Shown: positions 8,512 through 15,614 of the stretch, piece by piece
How the letters are laid out: the number at the start of each line of letters is the position of its first letter
Position numbering within the stretch: the stretch's first letter is position 1
Assembly: GCF_029975155.1 (NCBI RefSeq)
Contig: NZ_JARKPQ010000365.1
Location: forward strand, 1-44,122
From: Propionicimonas sp.
GTDB lineage: Bacteria; Actinomycetota; Actinomycetes; Propionibacteriales; Propionibacteriaceae
Direction: 5' to 3'
DNA: 44,122 nt
Made by a program: the position numbers and the translations under genes
The notes under the pieces: generated by a model
Told to the model about the DNA's origin: nothing
The model's database searches: none
The model's input: only the letters and a program-made list of their open reading frames with translations

Positions 8512-8841
8512 TCGTTCAGCGTAACCCCGGCCCACCGGCCCCTGAGGAGCGAGCGTCCGCGTTGGCCCACCGGACGGTGCTGCCCACCCCGCTTCACCGT
8601 TGGTCGAGCCTGTCGAGACTCCCGTCCACCGTCACCCACCGTTCGCCGAGCCGCGCTCCGCCGTTCCCTGAGGAGGTCGCTCTGCGACCGTCACGAAGGG
8701 CCCGACCAGCCCAACCCGCCGTCCTCCCGGATCTCCCACGAGCGTCCTCAGGCCGGTGCGGGGATCCCGGCGTGCGCCGGGATGACGTCAAAGGGGGAGG
8801 CCCATTGAACGTCTGGTGGGTCCAGCGCGGGCGCTCGCTCC
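8512..8841. other. Intergenic region rich in repeats, no gene seen
   Basis: This 330-bp gap holds a GGTCGAGCCTGTCGAGAC element (8602-8619), a GTTCGCCGAGCC fragment and a palindrome at 8761-8786. Open frames across it are products of GC bias. It separates the dikinase, whose promoter is at its left edge, from the phosphatase end at its right edge. Confidence 0.6.
8761..8786. repeat. GGGATCCCGGCG / GCCGGGATGAC palindrome
   Basis: CCCGGCGTGCGCCGGG forms a tight hairpin ending in GATGAC. It matches the right end of the 109-bp units at 3525-3839 with a few substitutions, so it is a solitary half of the same element. Confidence 0.75.
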
Positions 8842-9828
8842 TCAGGGGGTGTGGGGGCGCGCGATGGCGAGCTGGTCGTACTCGGTGGGGTCCAGCAGGC
8901 GGGGGTTGACGCCGGTCGCCAGCCACTCGTCCACGCCGGACGGCAGGTCGAGCGGCACGGGGTCGAAGAGGTTGGTGACCAGGATCGGGAGGAGCTGGGC
9001 GTGGGGTTCCGCCGGCTGCATGGGCCCCACCACCAGGGCCCGTCCAACGAGGCCCTCCGCGGTGAGAAAGAGCACTTCGTCGAGCTGGCTGAGCTCTCGC
9101 GGCGAGACGTCCATCGACAGCCCGACTGCTGTGTCCGGCGCCTCGGTGACCACTGCGGCGAGGGCCCGCGGATCGTCCGGTCCCAGGTGGACCAGCCAGC
9201 GGTTGCCCGGATGCTCGGTGTCCCGGATCGCGCGGATCACCTCCTGGACATCGAGATGGTTGCGGACGCGCCAGCGGGCGAGGGTCCGCCGGGCGTTGCG
9301 CCGCTTGCGGGCATCCGCGCCGATGCTGCCGAGGTACCAGTCCAGCGCGCTGCCGGCGTAGTCGATCACCGCCACCGGGCGGACGGAGCGGATCGCGTCC
9401 AGCGCAGGACGCAGCCCCGTCCCCTGCGCGAGCAGCAGCGCGAGGACCGCGGACGGCGCCCGGTTCACCCCCATGTGGCAGTGCACCAGCACCTTCGCCG
9501 CCGGGTCGGACAGCGCATCGTCCACCCACGCGACCAGGTCGCCGAACCACTCCGGGCCGATCCGCTGGCCGGCGTCCGCCACCCGGTGCTGCAGGTAGCG
9601 CAGCTGCGGCTCCCACGTGCGCACGAGCACCTCGTCGCTCCACTCCTCGCGGAGGTCGACGATGTGCGTGATGCCCGCCTCGACCAGTTCGTCCAGCTGT
9701 TCCCTCGCCCGGGCGAAGTTGGGGGACAGATCGCCGCCCACCGCGAGGCGGTCCGTGACGAACGCGGCGTTCGCCACGTGAAGTTCCGGCACGGCGGACC
9801 CGGGCGGGCCGGCGGCGGGAACGGTCAT
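8842..9828 (-). CDS. Dual-specificity protein phosphatase with extra C-terminal domain
   Basis: The product is 328 residues. Residues of about 17-150 form a DSP-type tyrosine phosphatase domain. The signature loop HCHMGVNRAPS gives catalytic Cys117 and Arg123 (HCx5R), and Asp85 in the VADAG segment is a possible general acid. It should remove phosphate from Tyr/Ser/Thr or from a small phospho-substrate in the cytoplasm. Residues of about 190-328 form an additional alpha/beta region that I do not recognise. ATG 9828 is preferred over upstream in-frame codons because the N-terminal extension is low-complexity. CATGAT six bases upstream would make the transcript leaderless. No kinase gene is adjacent. 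Confidence 0.85.
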   Translation of the reverse strand: MTVPAAGPPGSAVPELHVANAAFVTDRLAVGGDLSPNFARAREQLDELVEAGITHIVDLREEWSDEVLVRTWEPQLRYLQHRVADAGQRIGPEWFGDLVAWVDDALSDPAAKVLVHCHMGVNRAPSAVLALLLAQGTGLRPALDAIRSVRPVAVIDYAGSALDWYLGSIGADARKRRNARRTLARWRVRNHLDVQEVIRAIRDTEHPGNRWLVHLGPDDPRALAAVVTEAPDTAVGLSMDVSPRELSQLDEVLFLTAEGLVGRALVVGPMQPAEPHAQLLPILVTNLFDPVPLDLPSGVDEWLATGVNPRLLDPTEYDQLAIARPHTP

Positions 9829-9960
9829 GGCCCAATCATGCCTCTGTCCGCGCGGGCGGGTTCGGGAGCCCACGTCTCCCGGGTCAGGAGGGAGGGCATT
9901 ATGTCCTACCCGCCAGCCTGCGTCGACCCTCGACATGTGATCGAGAGATGATTCCGGCCC

Positions 9961-10063
9961 CATCTGTACGCAGAACTACGTAGTGGTGCATAGTGGACCC
10001 GTACGGGAGGGTACCCGCCGCGCAAGCGACGGAGAACTGAACACCCCTGAAGGATGCACCGCC
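9961..10063 (+). promoter_or_regulatory. Structured leader upstream of the TIG/CAP gene (unassigned)
   Basis: The roughly 100 bases before ATG 10064 contain overlapping palindromes: CTACGTAG, CCCGTACGGG (9998-10007) and GGGTACCC (10009-10016), and a later AAGGA site. The two central palindromes share bases, so only one could fold at a time. I could not match it to a known riboswitch class. Confidence 0.3.
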
Positions 10064-10840
10064 ATGCAGACCTGCCGTACCTTTCGTGCCCGCACCGTGG
10101 CAGCAATCGCTGCCACGCTTGCGGCGTCCCTCAGCTACCCGACGACGCTCGCGGTGGCAGACACCTCCGGCGCCACCACGGTGGCCGCCAGCACCATCTC
10201 GTCCGTCTCACCGGCCAGCGGTCTCGTGACCGGAAACGTCGTGGTGACCATCAAGGGCGCCAATCTCGCCGGCGCGACAGCGGTCGCCATCAACGGGAAG
10301 CCGGCGAGGATCGCGGCGAACTCCGCCACCTCGATCACCGTGCTCACCCCTGCCCTGCCCGCCGGCCGCCACTCGCTCTCGGTGACCACCGCGGCCGGGA
10401 CCACGACGGGGGGCACCTACACCGTCAGGACCCTCGAGGCCGAGGTGCTGCGCCTGGTCAACGCGGCCCGGGCGAAGAAGCGCAAGTGCGGCTCCACCAC
10501 CTACAAGGCGGTGCCCGCACTACGCGCCAACGCCACTCTCGCGAAGGTCGCCGCAGCCCACAGCGCCGACATGGCCGCGAAGAGTTACTTCAGCCACTAC
10601 TCCAGGAACGGCGACTCCCCGTTCGACCGGATGAAGGACGCGGGCTACCGGTACTCCTCCGCCGGCGAGAACATCGCCGCCGGCTACCGGACGCCGAGTT
10701 CCGTGGTCAACGCCTGGCTGAAGAGCAAGGGCCACTGCAAGAACATCATGAAGAAGAGCTACAAGCAGCTGGGCGTGGGCCACGCTACTGGCGGCCTGTA
10801 CGGCAGTTACTGGACGCAGGACTTCGGCACCCCCCGCTGA
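10064..10840 (+). CDS. Secreted TIG/IPT + CAP (SCP/PR1) domain protein
   Basis: The product is 258 residues. A signal peptide (about 1-32, ending LAVA-DT) precedes an IPT/TIG immunoglobulin-like domain (about 45-121; ISSVSPASGLVTGNVVVTIKGANL). A CAP domain follows at about 126-255. CAP landmarks are AAAHSADMA (His166), FSHYSRNG..PFDRMKDAGY, and GENIAAGY (Glu202), the usual His/Glu metal pocket. Cys142 and Cys225 could form a disulfide. Bacterial CAP proteins are secreted and often wall-associated; their molecular activity is rarely known. ATG 10064 has AAGGA about 10 bases upstream. It converges on the LacI gene with a shared 13-bp hairpin between them. Confidence 0.9.
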   Translation: MQTCRTFRARTVAAIAATLAASLSYPTTLAVADTSGATTVAASTISSVSPASGLVTGNVVVTIKGANLAGATAVAINGKPARIAANSATSITVLTPALPAGRHSLSVTTAAGTTTGGTYTVRTLEAEVLRLVNAARAKKRKCGSTTYKAVPALRANATLAKVAAAHSADMAAKSYFSHYSRNGDSPFDRMKDAGYRYSSAGENIAAGYRTPSSVVNAWLKSKGHCKNIMKKSYKQLGVGHATGGLYGSYWTQDFGTPR

Positions 10841-10853
10841 ATTCCCCCCGCCG

Positions 10854-10897
10854 CCGATGGGACGGCCGCTGTGGATAGGCGGCAGCCGTCCCATCGG
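10854..10897. terminator. Bidirectional terminator-like hairpin
   Basis: CCGATGGGACGGC (10854-10866) and GCCGTCCCATCGG (10885-10897) pair perfectly over 13 bp across an 18-base loop. It lies between the convergent CAP and LacI genes and is not one of the dispersed repeats, so a shared terminator is the simplest reading. It lacks a U-tract, as is common in actinobacteria. Confidence 0.7.
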
Positions 10898-10898
10898 T

Positions 10899-11960
10899 TC
10901 ACCCGGCCCTGGTCGTGGTGCTCTCCCGCACCTCCAGCCGAACCGGAAGGCGTCGGCTGCGAGGACGCGGCAGGGTGGCGTCCGCGTGGCCGGCGACAAG
11001 CCGGAGCAGGGCCCTCGCCGCGGCCCGGCCCTTGCCGTCGACGTCCTGGTGGACGGTGGTCAGCGTCGGCCGGGTGCGCAGGGCGAGCGGATGGTCGTCG
11101 AACCCGACCACGGCCAGGTCCTCCGGCACGGCGACCCCGGCGTCGCTGGCCTCGGCGAGGACGGCCTGGGCGAGCACGTCGGTCAGGCACAGCACGGCAT
11201 CGGGACGGGGCCGCGCGGCCAGCAGCAGCCGAGCCGCCCGCCTGGCGTCCCCATAGGTGCTCGGCTGGTTGACGACCAGCGGGTCGATGCCGGCGGCAGT
11301 GAGCGCGTCCAGCCAGCCGGCCTGCCGCACGGCGATCACGTGGTGGCGGGCGGCGTCCGCCGGCAGCGGGCCGGTGACGACCCCCGGATCCGGGCCGTAG
11401 CCGGACGTCAGCAGCGCCACCCGGCGGCGGCCGATGTCGACCAGGTGCTGGGCCGCCGCGCGGGCGCCGCCGCGGTCGTCGATGGTGATCGAGACCTCGC
11501 CAGGGCCGGGATCCATGTCCACGTAGACCAGCGGCAGATCCCGCCGCCGCAGCCAGTCGAGCGCCGGCAGCAGCGGATCGCACGAGAAGGCGATCGCCCC
11601 GTCCATCGCCACGTCCCTCGCGGGGATCACCGGGCCGTCCGCGACCGCGGGGATCAGGGTCAGCGCGAGCCCGCCGGGCGCCAACTCGTCCGCCACCGCA
11701 CCGAGGAACCGGGCCGAGACCTCGTCCGCCAGCGAGTAGCGCAGCTCCTTCGCCCAGAGCACCCCGATGGTGCCGGTCGTGCCGGTGGCCAGGGAACGGG
11801 CGGACGGATCGGGGCCGAGGTAGCCGAGTTCGTCCGCCACCGCGAGGATCCGCTCGCGCAGCCCCTCGGACAGCTGGTCGGGCCGGGAGAAGGCGTTGGA
11901 CACCGTCATGCGGCTGACGCCGACCTGGTCGGCGATCGACTGCAGCGTCACCCTCGCCAT
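10899..11960 (-). CDS. LacI family transcriptional regulator
   Basis: The product is 353 residues. The N-terminal LacI helix-turn-helix (about 3-25: VTLQSIADQVGVSRMTVSNAFSRP) and hinge helix (PSARSLA) are intact. A periplasmic-binding-protein-like sensor domain follows (TIGVLWAKEL..., VVGFDDHPLALRTRPTLTTVHQD near the end). ATG 11960 has a GGAGGAGG site. The gene is divergent from the GH13 alpha-glucosidase at 12210. The usual pattern would be repression of that gene, relieved by an oligosaccharide or sugar, but the 249-bp gap is filled with repeats, so regulation of distant targets is also possible. A paired TACCGGTA-type site near the GH13 start is a candidate operator. Confidence 0.93.
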   Translation of the reverse strand: MARVTLQSIADQVGVSRMTVSNAFSRPDQLSEGLRERILAVADELGYLGPDPSARSLATGTTGTIGVLWAKELRYSLADEVSARFLGAVADELAPGGLALTLIPAVADGPVIPARDVAMDGAIAFSCDPLLPALDWLRRRDLPLVYVDMDPGPGEVSITIDDRGGARAAAQHLVDIGRRRVALLTSGYGPDPGVVTGPLPADAARHHVIAVRQAGWLDALTAAGIDPLVVNQPSTYGDARRAARLLLAARPRPDAVLCLTDVLAQAVLAEASDAGVAVPEDLAVVGFDDHPLALRTRPTLTTVHQDVDGKGRAAARALLRLVAGHADATLPRPRSRRLPVRLEVRESTTTRAG

Positions 11961-11978
11961 CCATCCTCCTCCACCGTT

Positions 11979-12123
11979 GGGGACAGGTCCCATTTCCGTT
12001 CACCCGACAAGCCGCTGGTCCAGCTCGGCCGGCCCTGAGCCTGTCGAAGGGTCGAGACCCTTCACCACGTCTCGTCGGGTTCGACGATCGACTGGCTGCT
12101 GAACGGGAATTGGACCTGTCCCC
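11979..12123. repeat. Nested repeat: GGGGACAGGTCCC arms flanking a family-c element
   Basis: The left arm starts GGGGACAGGTCCCATTTCCG at 11979; the matching inverted arm GAACGGGAATTGGACCTGTC ends at 12123 (CCCC). The roughly 95 bases between them contain a GGTCCAGCTCGG...CCTGAGCCTGTCGAAGG...GTCGAGACC element (12013-12059). This looks like one repeat inserted into another. It occupies most of the divergent LacI/GH13 gap. Confidence 0.8.
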
Positions 12124-12169
12124 GATTCCGTTCACCCGCCCGGTTGCGAACCGCTCGGCACCAGTCTAT

Positions 12170-12199
12170 CTTTACCGGTACAGCTCTTTATCGGTACAG
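12170..12199 (+). promoter_or_regulatory. Tandem CTTTAYCGGTACAG sites, candidate LacI-family operator
   Basis: CTTTACCGGTACAG (12170-12183) and CTTTATCGGTACAG (12186-12199) are direct repeats with a 16-bp period. The first contains the perfect palindrome TACCGGTA, with the central CG typical of LacI-family operators. They end ten bases before the GH13 ATG, overlapping the ribosome site region. Binding by the neighbouring LacI protein is inferred. Confidence 0.55.
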
Positions 12200-12209
12200 A
12201 AAGGCCCCG

Positions 12210-13946
12210 ATGACCGTGTCCGCGCCGTCCTCACTTCCCGTCGACCGCGACTGGTGGCGCCATGCCGTGGTGTACCAGATCTATCCGCGCAGCTTCGCCG
12301 ACAGCAACGGTGACGGCGTGGGCGACATCAACGGCATCCGGTCGCGACTGCCGTACCTGGCCTCACTGGGCATCGACGCGATCTGGGTCAACCCGTGGTA
12401 CCCGTCGCCGATGAAGGACGCCGGCTACGACGTCTCCGACTACCGCGCGATCGAGCCGGTCTTCGGCACGATGGCGGACGCCGAGGCGCTGATCACGGAG
12501 GCGCACGGTCTGGGCATCCGGGTGATTCTCGACATCGTCCCCAACCACACCTCCGACCAGCACCGCTGGTTCCAGGCGGCGCTCGCCGCGGGTCCGGGCT
12601 CGCCGGAGCGGGAGCGGTTCGTCTTCCGCGAGGGCCGCGGGCCGAACGGCGACGAGCCGCCCAACGACTGGCAGAGCGAGTTCGGCGGCCCGGCATGGAC
12701 GCGGGTCACCGAGGCCGACGGCCGGCCCGGCCAGTGGTACCTGCGCCTGTTCGCCCCCGAGCAGCCGGACGTGAACTGGAACCACCCCGACATCGCCGAC
12801 GAATTCACCGAGACCCTGCGGTTCTGGTTCGACCGCGGCGTGGACGGCTTCCGCATCGACGTCGCCCACGGCCTGATCAAGGACGCCGACCTGCGCGACC
12901 TCGACGGCATGGGCTTCCCCCTGCCCGACGACACCCCGGAGGGCGTCGAGCACCCGCACTGGGACCAGCCCGGCGTCCACGACGTCTTCCGCACCTGGCG
13001 TGAGGTGGCCGACTCCTACGCCGAGCCCAAGGCGTTCTGCGGCGAGATCTGGGTCGGCCGCGACCACCGGCTCACCGCCTACCTGCGTCCGGACGAGCTG
13101 CACACCGCCTTCAACTTCAACTTCCTCATGGCACCGTGGCTGGCCGGAGCGATGCGCGAGGTGATCACGTCCACCCTGAACGCGCACATCTCGGTCGGCG
13201 CACCGGCCACCTGGGTGCTCGGCAACCACGACGTCTGCCGGCCGGTGTCCCGGTACGCCCGTCCGCAGGAACTGCTGCAGCCCGGCTTCCCGAACCTGCA
13301 GGCCTACCTCGGCCTGCCGGTCGACCTCGAGGCCGGACGCCGCCGCGCCCTGGCCGCCGCCCTGCTCAGCCTCGCGCTGCCCGGTGGCGCCTACATCTAC
13401 CAGGGCGAGGAGGTCGGCCTCGCCGAGGTCGAGGACATCCCGCTGGACGCGCGGCAGGACCCGATCGTCGCCGGCACCGACGGCAAGGATGTCGGACGCG
13501 ACGGCTGCCGCGTCCCGCTGCCGTGGGCGCTCGAGGGCACGAGCGCAGGCTTCAGCCCGGACGGGGCCGCCGCACCGTGGCTGCCCCAGCCCGCCGACTG
13601 GGGGACGCACAGCGTCGAGGCGCAGGACGGCGACCCCTCCTCCAGCCTCGAGCTGTACCGGAAGGCGCTGGCGATTCGCGCGCACCACCCGGCGCTGGGC
13701 GATGGCGAGATGACCTGGGTGGATCCTGCGTCCGGCTCAGGCCCTTCGTCCCTTCGACAGGCTCAGGACAGGCCAAGCTCAGGGAGCGTGCTGGCGTTCA
13801 CCCGGGAGCCCGGGTTCGCGTGCTGGGTGAACTTCGGCGACGAGCCGCTGCCACTGCCCGAGGGGGCGACCGTGCTGGTGGCGAGTGAGGAATTGTCCGG
13901 AGGCCTCCTGCCGAAGGACACCGCCGCCTGGCTGCAGCTGCCGTGA
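12210..13946 (+). CDS. GH13 alpha-glucosidase (oligo-1,6-glucosidase/maltase type)
   Basis: The product is 578 residues with the standard GH13 regions: DIVPNH (108-113), GFRIDVAHG with nucleophile Asp217, FCGEIWV with acid Glu279, and LGNHD with Asp341. WWRHAVVYQIYPRSFADSNGDGVGDINGI at the N-terminus is typical of the maltase/isomaltase branch, so it should hydrolyse short alpha-glucosides in the cytoplasm; linkage preference cannot be assigned. ATG 12210 follows an AGAAAGG site. Residues of about 509-525 (SLRQAQDRPSS) are encoded by a dispersed palindromic repeat inserted in frame just before the small C-terminal beta domain. The divergent LacI gene and tandem operator-like sites suggest sugar control. 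Confidence 0.93.
   Translation: MTVSAPSSLPVDRDWWRHAVVYQIYPRSFADSNGDGVGDINGIRSRLPYLASLGIDAIWVNPWYPSPMKDAGYDVSDYRAIEPVFGTMADAEALITEAHGLGIRVILDIVPNHTSDQHRWFQAALAAGPGSPERERFVFREGRGPNGDEPPNDWQSEFGGPAWTRVTEADGRPGQWYLRLFAPEQPDVNWNHPDIADEFTETLRFWFDRGVDGFRIDVAHGLIKDADLRDLDGMGFPLPDDTPEGVEHPHWDQPGVHDVFRTWREVADSYAEPKAFCGEIWVGRDHRLTAYLRPDELHTAFNFNFLMAPWLAGAMREVITSTLNAHISVGAPATWVLGNHDVCRPVSRYARPQELLQPGFPNLQAYLGLPVDLEAGRRRALAAALLSLALPGGAYIYQGEEVGLAEVEDIPLDARQDPIVAGTDGKDVGRDGCRVPLPWALEGTSAGFSPDGAAAPWLPQPADWGTHSVEAQDGDPSSSLELYRKALAIRAHHPALGDGEMTWVDPASGSGPSSLRQAQDRPSSGSVLAFTREPGFACWVNFGDEPLPLPEGATVLVASEELSGGLLPKDTAAWLQLP
13737..13784. repeat. In-frame family-c palindromic element inside the GH13 gene
   Basis: CCCTTCGACAGGCTCAGG with flanking GGCCAAGCTCAGGG is the reverse complement of the intergenic CCTGAGCCTGTCGAAGG elements at 12013 and 18525. 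GGCTCAGG-like sequence is present at both ends. The insertion keeps the frame and adds a Ser/Gln/Arg-rich stretch to the protein. Confidence 0.8.
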
Positions 13947-14036
13947 GAGATTCGGCGGAGTTGACCACACCGGCGCCCTCCCGGCCCTAGCCTGTTCCCC
14001 GGCGGGCGCCGGTGTCCGCCCCGACAGGAGGGTGTC

Positions 14037-14222
14037 ATGGCAGGCAAGTTCGAGTTGTACACCGACGCCAAGGGTGAATACCGCTGGCGGCTGAAGGCCT
14101 CCAACGGCCAGACGATCGCGACCGGCGGCGAAGGCTACGCCAGCAAGGCCAACGCCAAGGCCGGGATCGAGTCGGTGAAGAAGAACGCCCCGGATGCCGA
14201 GGTCGTCGAAGTAGAGAAGTAA
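14037..14222 (+). CDS. YegP-like DUF1508 protein
   Basis: The product is 61 residues and covers one DUF1508 repeat: KFELYTDAKGEYRWRLKASNGQTIATGGEGYASKANAKAGIESVKKNA. The family is widespread and its function is unknown; many members have two repeats, so this is a single-repeat form. ATG 14037 has a strong AGGAGGG site. TAGCCT at 13988-13993 is a candidate -10 box. The gene is followed at once by a 20-bp stem terminator. Confidence 0.93.
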   Translation: MAGKFELYTDAKGEYRWRLKASNGQTIATGGEGYASKANAKAGIESVKKNAPDAEVVEVEK

Positions 14223-14228
14223 GCCAGA

Positions 14229-14272
14229 CGCAGGAGGGCCGGGACGGAATCCCGTCCCGGCCCTCCTGCGTG
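14229..14272. terminator. Strong 20-bp stem terminator
   Basis: ACGCAGGAGGGCCGGGACGG (14229-14248) and its exact complement (14253-14272) surround a four-base AATC loop. It sits six bases after the YegP stop and 14 bases before the end of the convergent membrane-protein gene, so it probably stops both. Confidence 0.85.
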
Positions 14273-14285
14273 CTTGGCTTGCGGC

Positions 14286-14762
14286 CTACTCGGACGCGCC
14301 GACGAGGTCGTCGGCACTCGCCACCCCGGCCGGCTTCGGCGCGGCGACCAGGCGCAGCGCCCAGCCGATCGCGAGACCGAGCACGCCGACGCCCATGGCG
14401 AACAGCGCCACGCCGAACGCGATCACCGAGGTGAACAGCGACGAGCGCAGGAAGGACGCGGTCATTGCGGTCTGGCGCAGCGGGTCATCCTTGCCCAGTT
14501 CCGCGTAGGTCTTGCCGTTGGTGGCCGCCAGTGCGTGGTGGTTGATCACGTCGGCCTGGACGAAAGCCTCCAGGGGGCCGGTCACCTTCGCGCCGGCGAA
14601 CATCGGGGCATCGGCGGAGACAGTGATGTTCTCCGAGGCCAGCTTGCTGCTGACCATGCCCCAGGTCGTGGCACCGGCGACGATCATGAGTGCGCCGATG
14701 ATGATGCTGACCAGACCAAGCGCACGCACCTTCTGGGCCGAGCCGTTGGACCTTGTGGCCAT
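14286..14762 (-). CDS. Two-helix membrane protein, conserved actinobacterial family
   Basis: The product is 158 residues. Hydrophobic segments lie at about 13-34 (ALGLVSIIIGALMIVAG) and 112-138 (TSVIAFGVALFAMGVGVLGL). A middle, probably external, section contains LASENITVSADAPMFAGAKVTGP, QADVINHHALAATNGKTYAEL and TAMTASFLRSSLFTS. Proteins with this pattern are frequent in actinobacteria and, as I recall, often carry the label 'aromatic ring-opening dioxygenase LigA'. That label is not supported: there is no dioxygenase domain. ATG 14762 has AAGGAG about 7 bases upstream. Role unknown; the His-containing middle section is the only notable detail. Confidence 0.8.
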   Translation of the reverse strand: MATRSNGSAQKVRALGLVSIIIGALMIVAGATTWGMVSSKLASENITVSADAPMFAGAKVTGPLEAFVQADVINHHALAATNGKTYAELGKDDPLRQTAMTASFLRSSLFTSVIAFGVALFAMGVGVLGLAIGWALRLVAAPKPAGVASADDLVGASE

Positions 14763-14914
14763 TCGGAACTCCTTAGTTCTCGGGCAGCGGCCAGGCGCTG
14801 CTAGACGGTGAGGAGAGCCTAACCTACGCATTGTTGCCTATTCAACTTCAAGCGCCGACCAGCCCGTGACAGCCGGGGGGCAGCAGGCTCGCCGCGGCTT
14901 AGGGTTGGCGGACC

Positions 14915-15460
14915 ATGGCCGCCCTGATCGTCACCGAGTCCCTGTTCGGGAACACCCTCGCCATCGCCGACGCGATCGCCCGAGGAATCGCGGAGGTGCG
15001 CGGGCGGGACGGCGTCCAGGTCGTGCACGCGTCCGAGGCGCCCGCCGTCCTGCCGGACGACCTCGGTCTGCTCGTGGTGGGCGCGCCCACCCACACGCTG
15101 TCCATGCCGAACGCCGGCAGCCGCTCGGACGCGGCCCGCAAGGGCGCGGCCACTCCCGCGCACACCGGCATCAGGGAGTGGATCGAGACGGTGGTGTTGC
15201 CGGACGGCCTCCGGGTGGCGACCTTCGACACCTCGATCCACACCCGGATCCAGCTCGGGACGGCCACCCGGGCCGCCGCGAAGGCCCTGCGCCGCCGCGG
15301 AGCGACCGTGACGGCCGGCCCGTCCTTCTGGGTGACCGGGATGGAAGGTCCGCTCGCGGACGGTGAGCTGGCGCGCGCGACCGCGTGGGGACGCCGGCTG
15401 GCCGAGCCGGTCGCCTCGATCACGAGTCCATCGGAGATCCCGGGTCGGCGCCCGGGATGA
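14915..15460 (+). CDS. Flavodoxin-like protein
   Basis: The product is 181 residues. The N-terminus (ALIVTESLFGNTLAIADAIARGI) gives the FMN-phosphate loop T-E-S-x-F-G-N-T. GLLVVGAPTHTLSMPNAGSR and VATFDTSIHTR match the other flavin-contact strands. It should bind FMN and carry electrons or serve in quinone/oxidative metabolism. TAGGGT at 14900-14905 is a good -10 box with the ATG about nine bases downstream, so any leader is very short. The last nine residues (SEIPGRRPG) and the stop codon lie inside a dispersed CCCGGG palindrome, so the C-terminus has been replaced or extended by a repeat. Confidence 0.85.
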   Translation: MAALIVTESLFGNTLAIADAIARGIAEVRGRDGVQVVHASEAPAVLPDDLGLLVVGAPTHTLSMPNAGSRSDAARKGAATPAHTGIREWIETVVLPDGLRVATFDTSIHTRIQLGTATRAAAKALRRRGATVTAGPSFWVTGMEGPLADGELARATAWGRRLAEPVASITSPSEIPGRRPG

Positions 15461-15461
15461 C
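15437..15461. repeat. ATCCCGGG / CCCGGGATGAC palindrome at a gene 3' end
   Basis: ATCCCGGGTCGGCGCCCGGG followed by ATGAC is a hairpin of the same family as the array at 3525. It supplies the stop codon of the flavodoxin gene (TGA at 15458-15460). Confidence 0.75.
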
Positions 15462-15614
15462 AGTGGGGTCGGACGCGCCCCACCGCTCCCTGAGGAGTGC
15501 CGGCGAGGAACGAGGCGGCGCGTCACGAAGGGTCTTCCGCCGGCGAGATTCGGAAACCGGCAGAGCGCTGCTCCGGTTGGTCGTAGCGTAGGGGCAGCAG
15601 CGAGGAGGACAGCC

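Noticed and set aside
5794..8808. 1004-codon open frame on the plus strand
   Set aside because: It is antisense to the dikinase, which has clear domain motifs; the frame is an effect of high third-position GC.
9961..10063. c-di-AMP (ydaO-type) or c-di-GMP riboswitch
   Set aside because: I could not find the conserved core sequences of either class.
12210..13946. Trehalose synthase or alpha-amylase
   Set aside because: No fused maltokinase or starch-binding part, and the N-terminus and regions I-IV fit the maltase/oligo-1,6-glucosidase group better.
14286..14762. Aromatic ring-opening dioxygenase (LigA)
   Set aside because: The protein is a short two-helix membrane protein with no dioxygenase fold or metal site.
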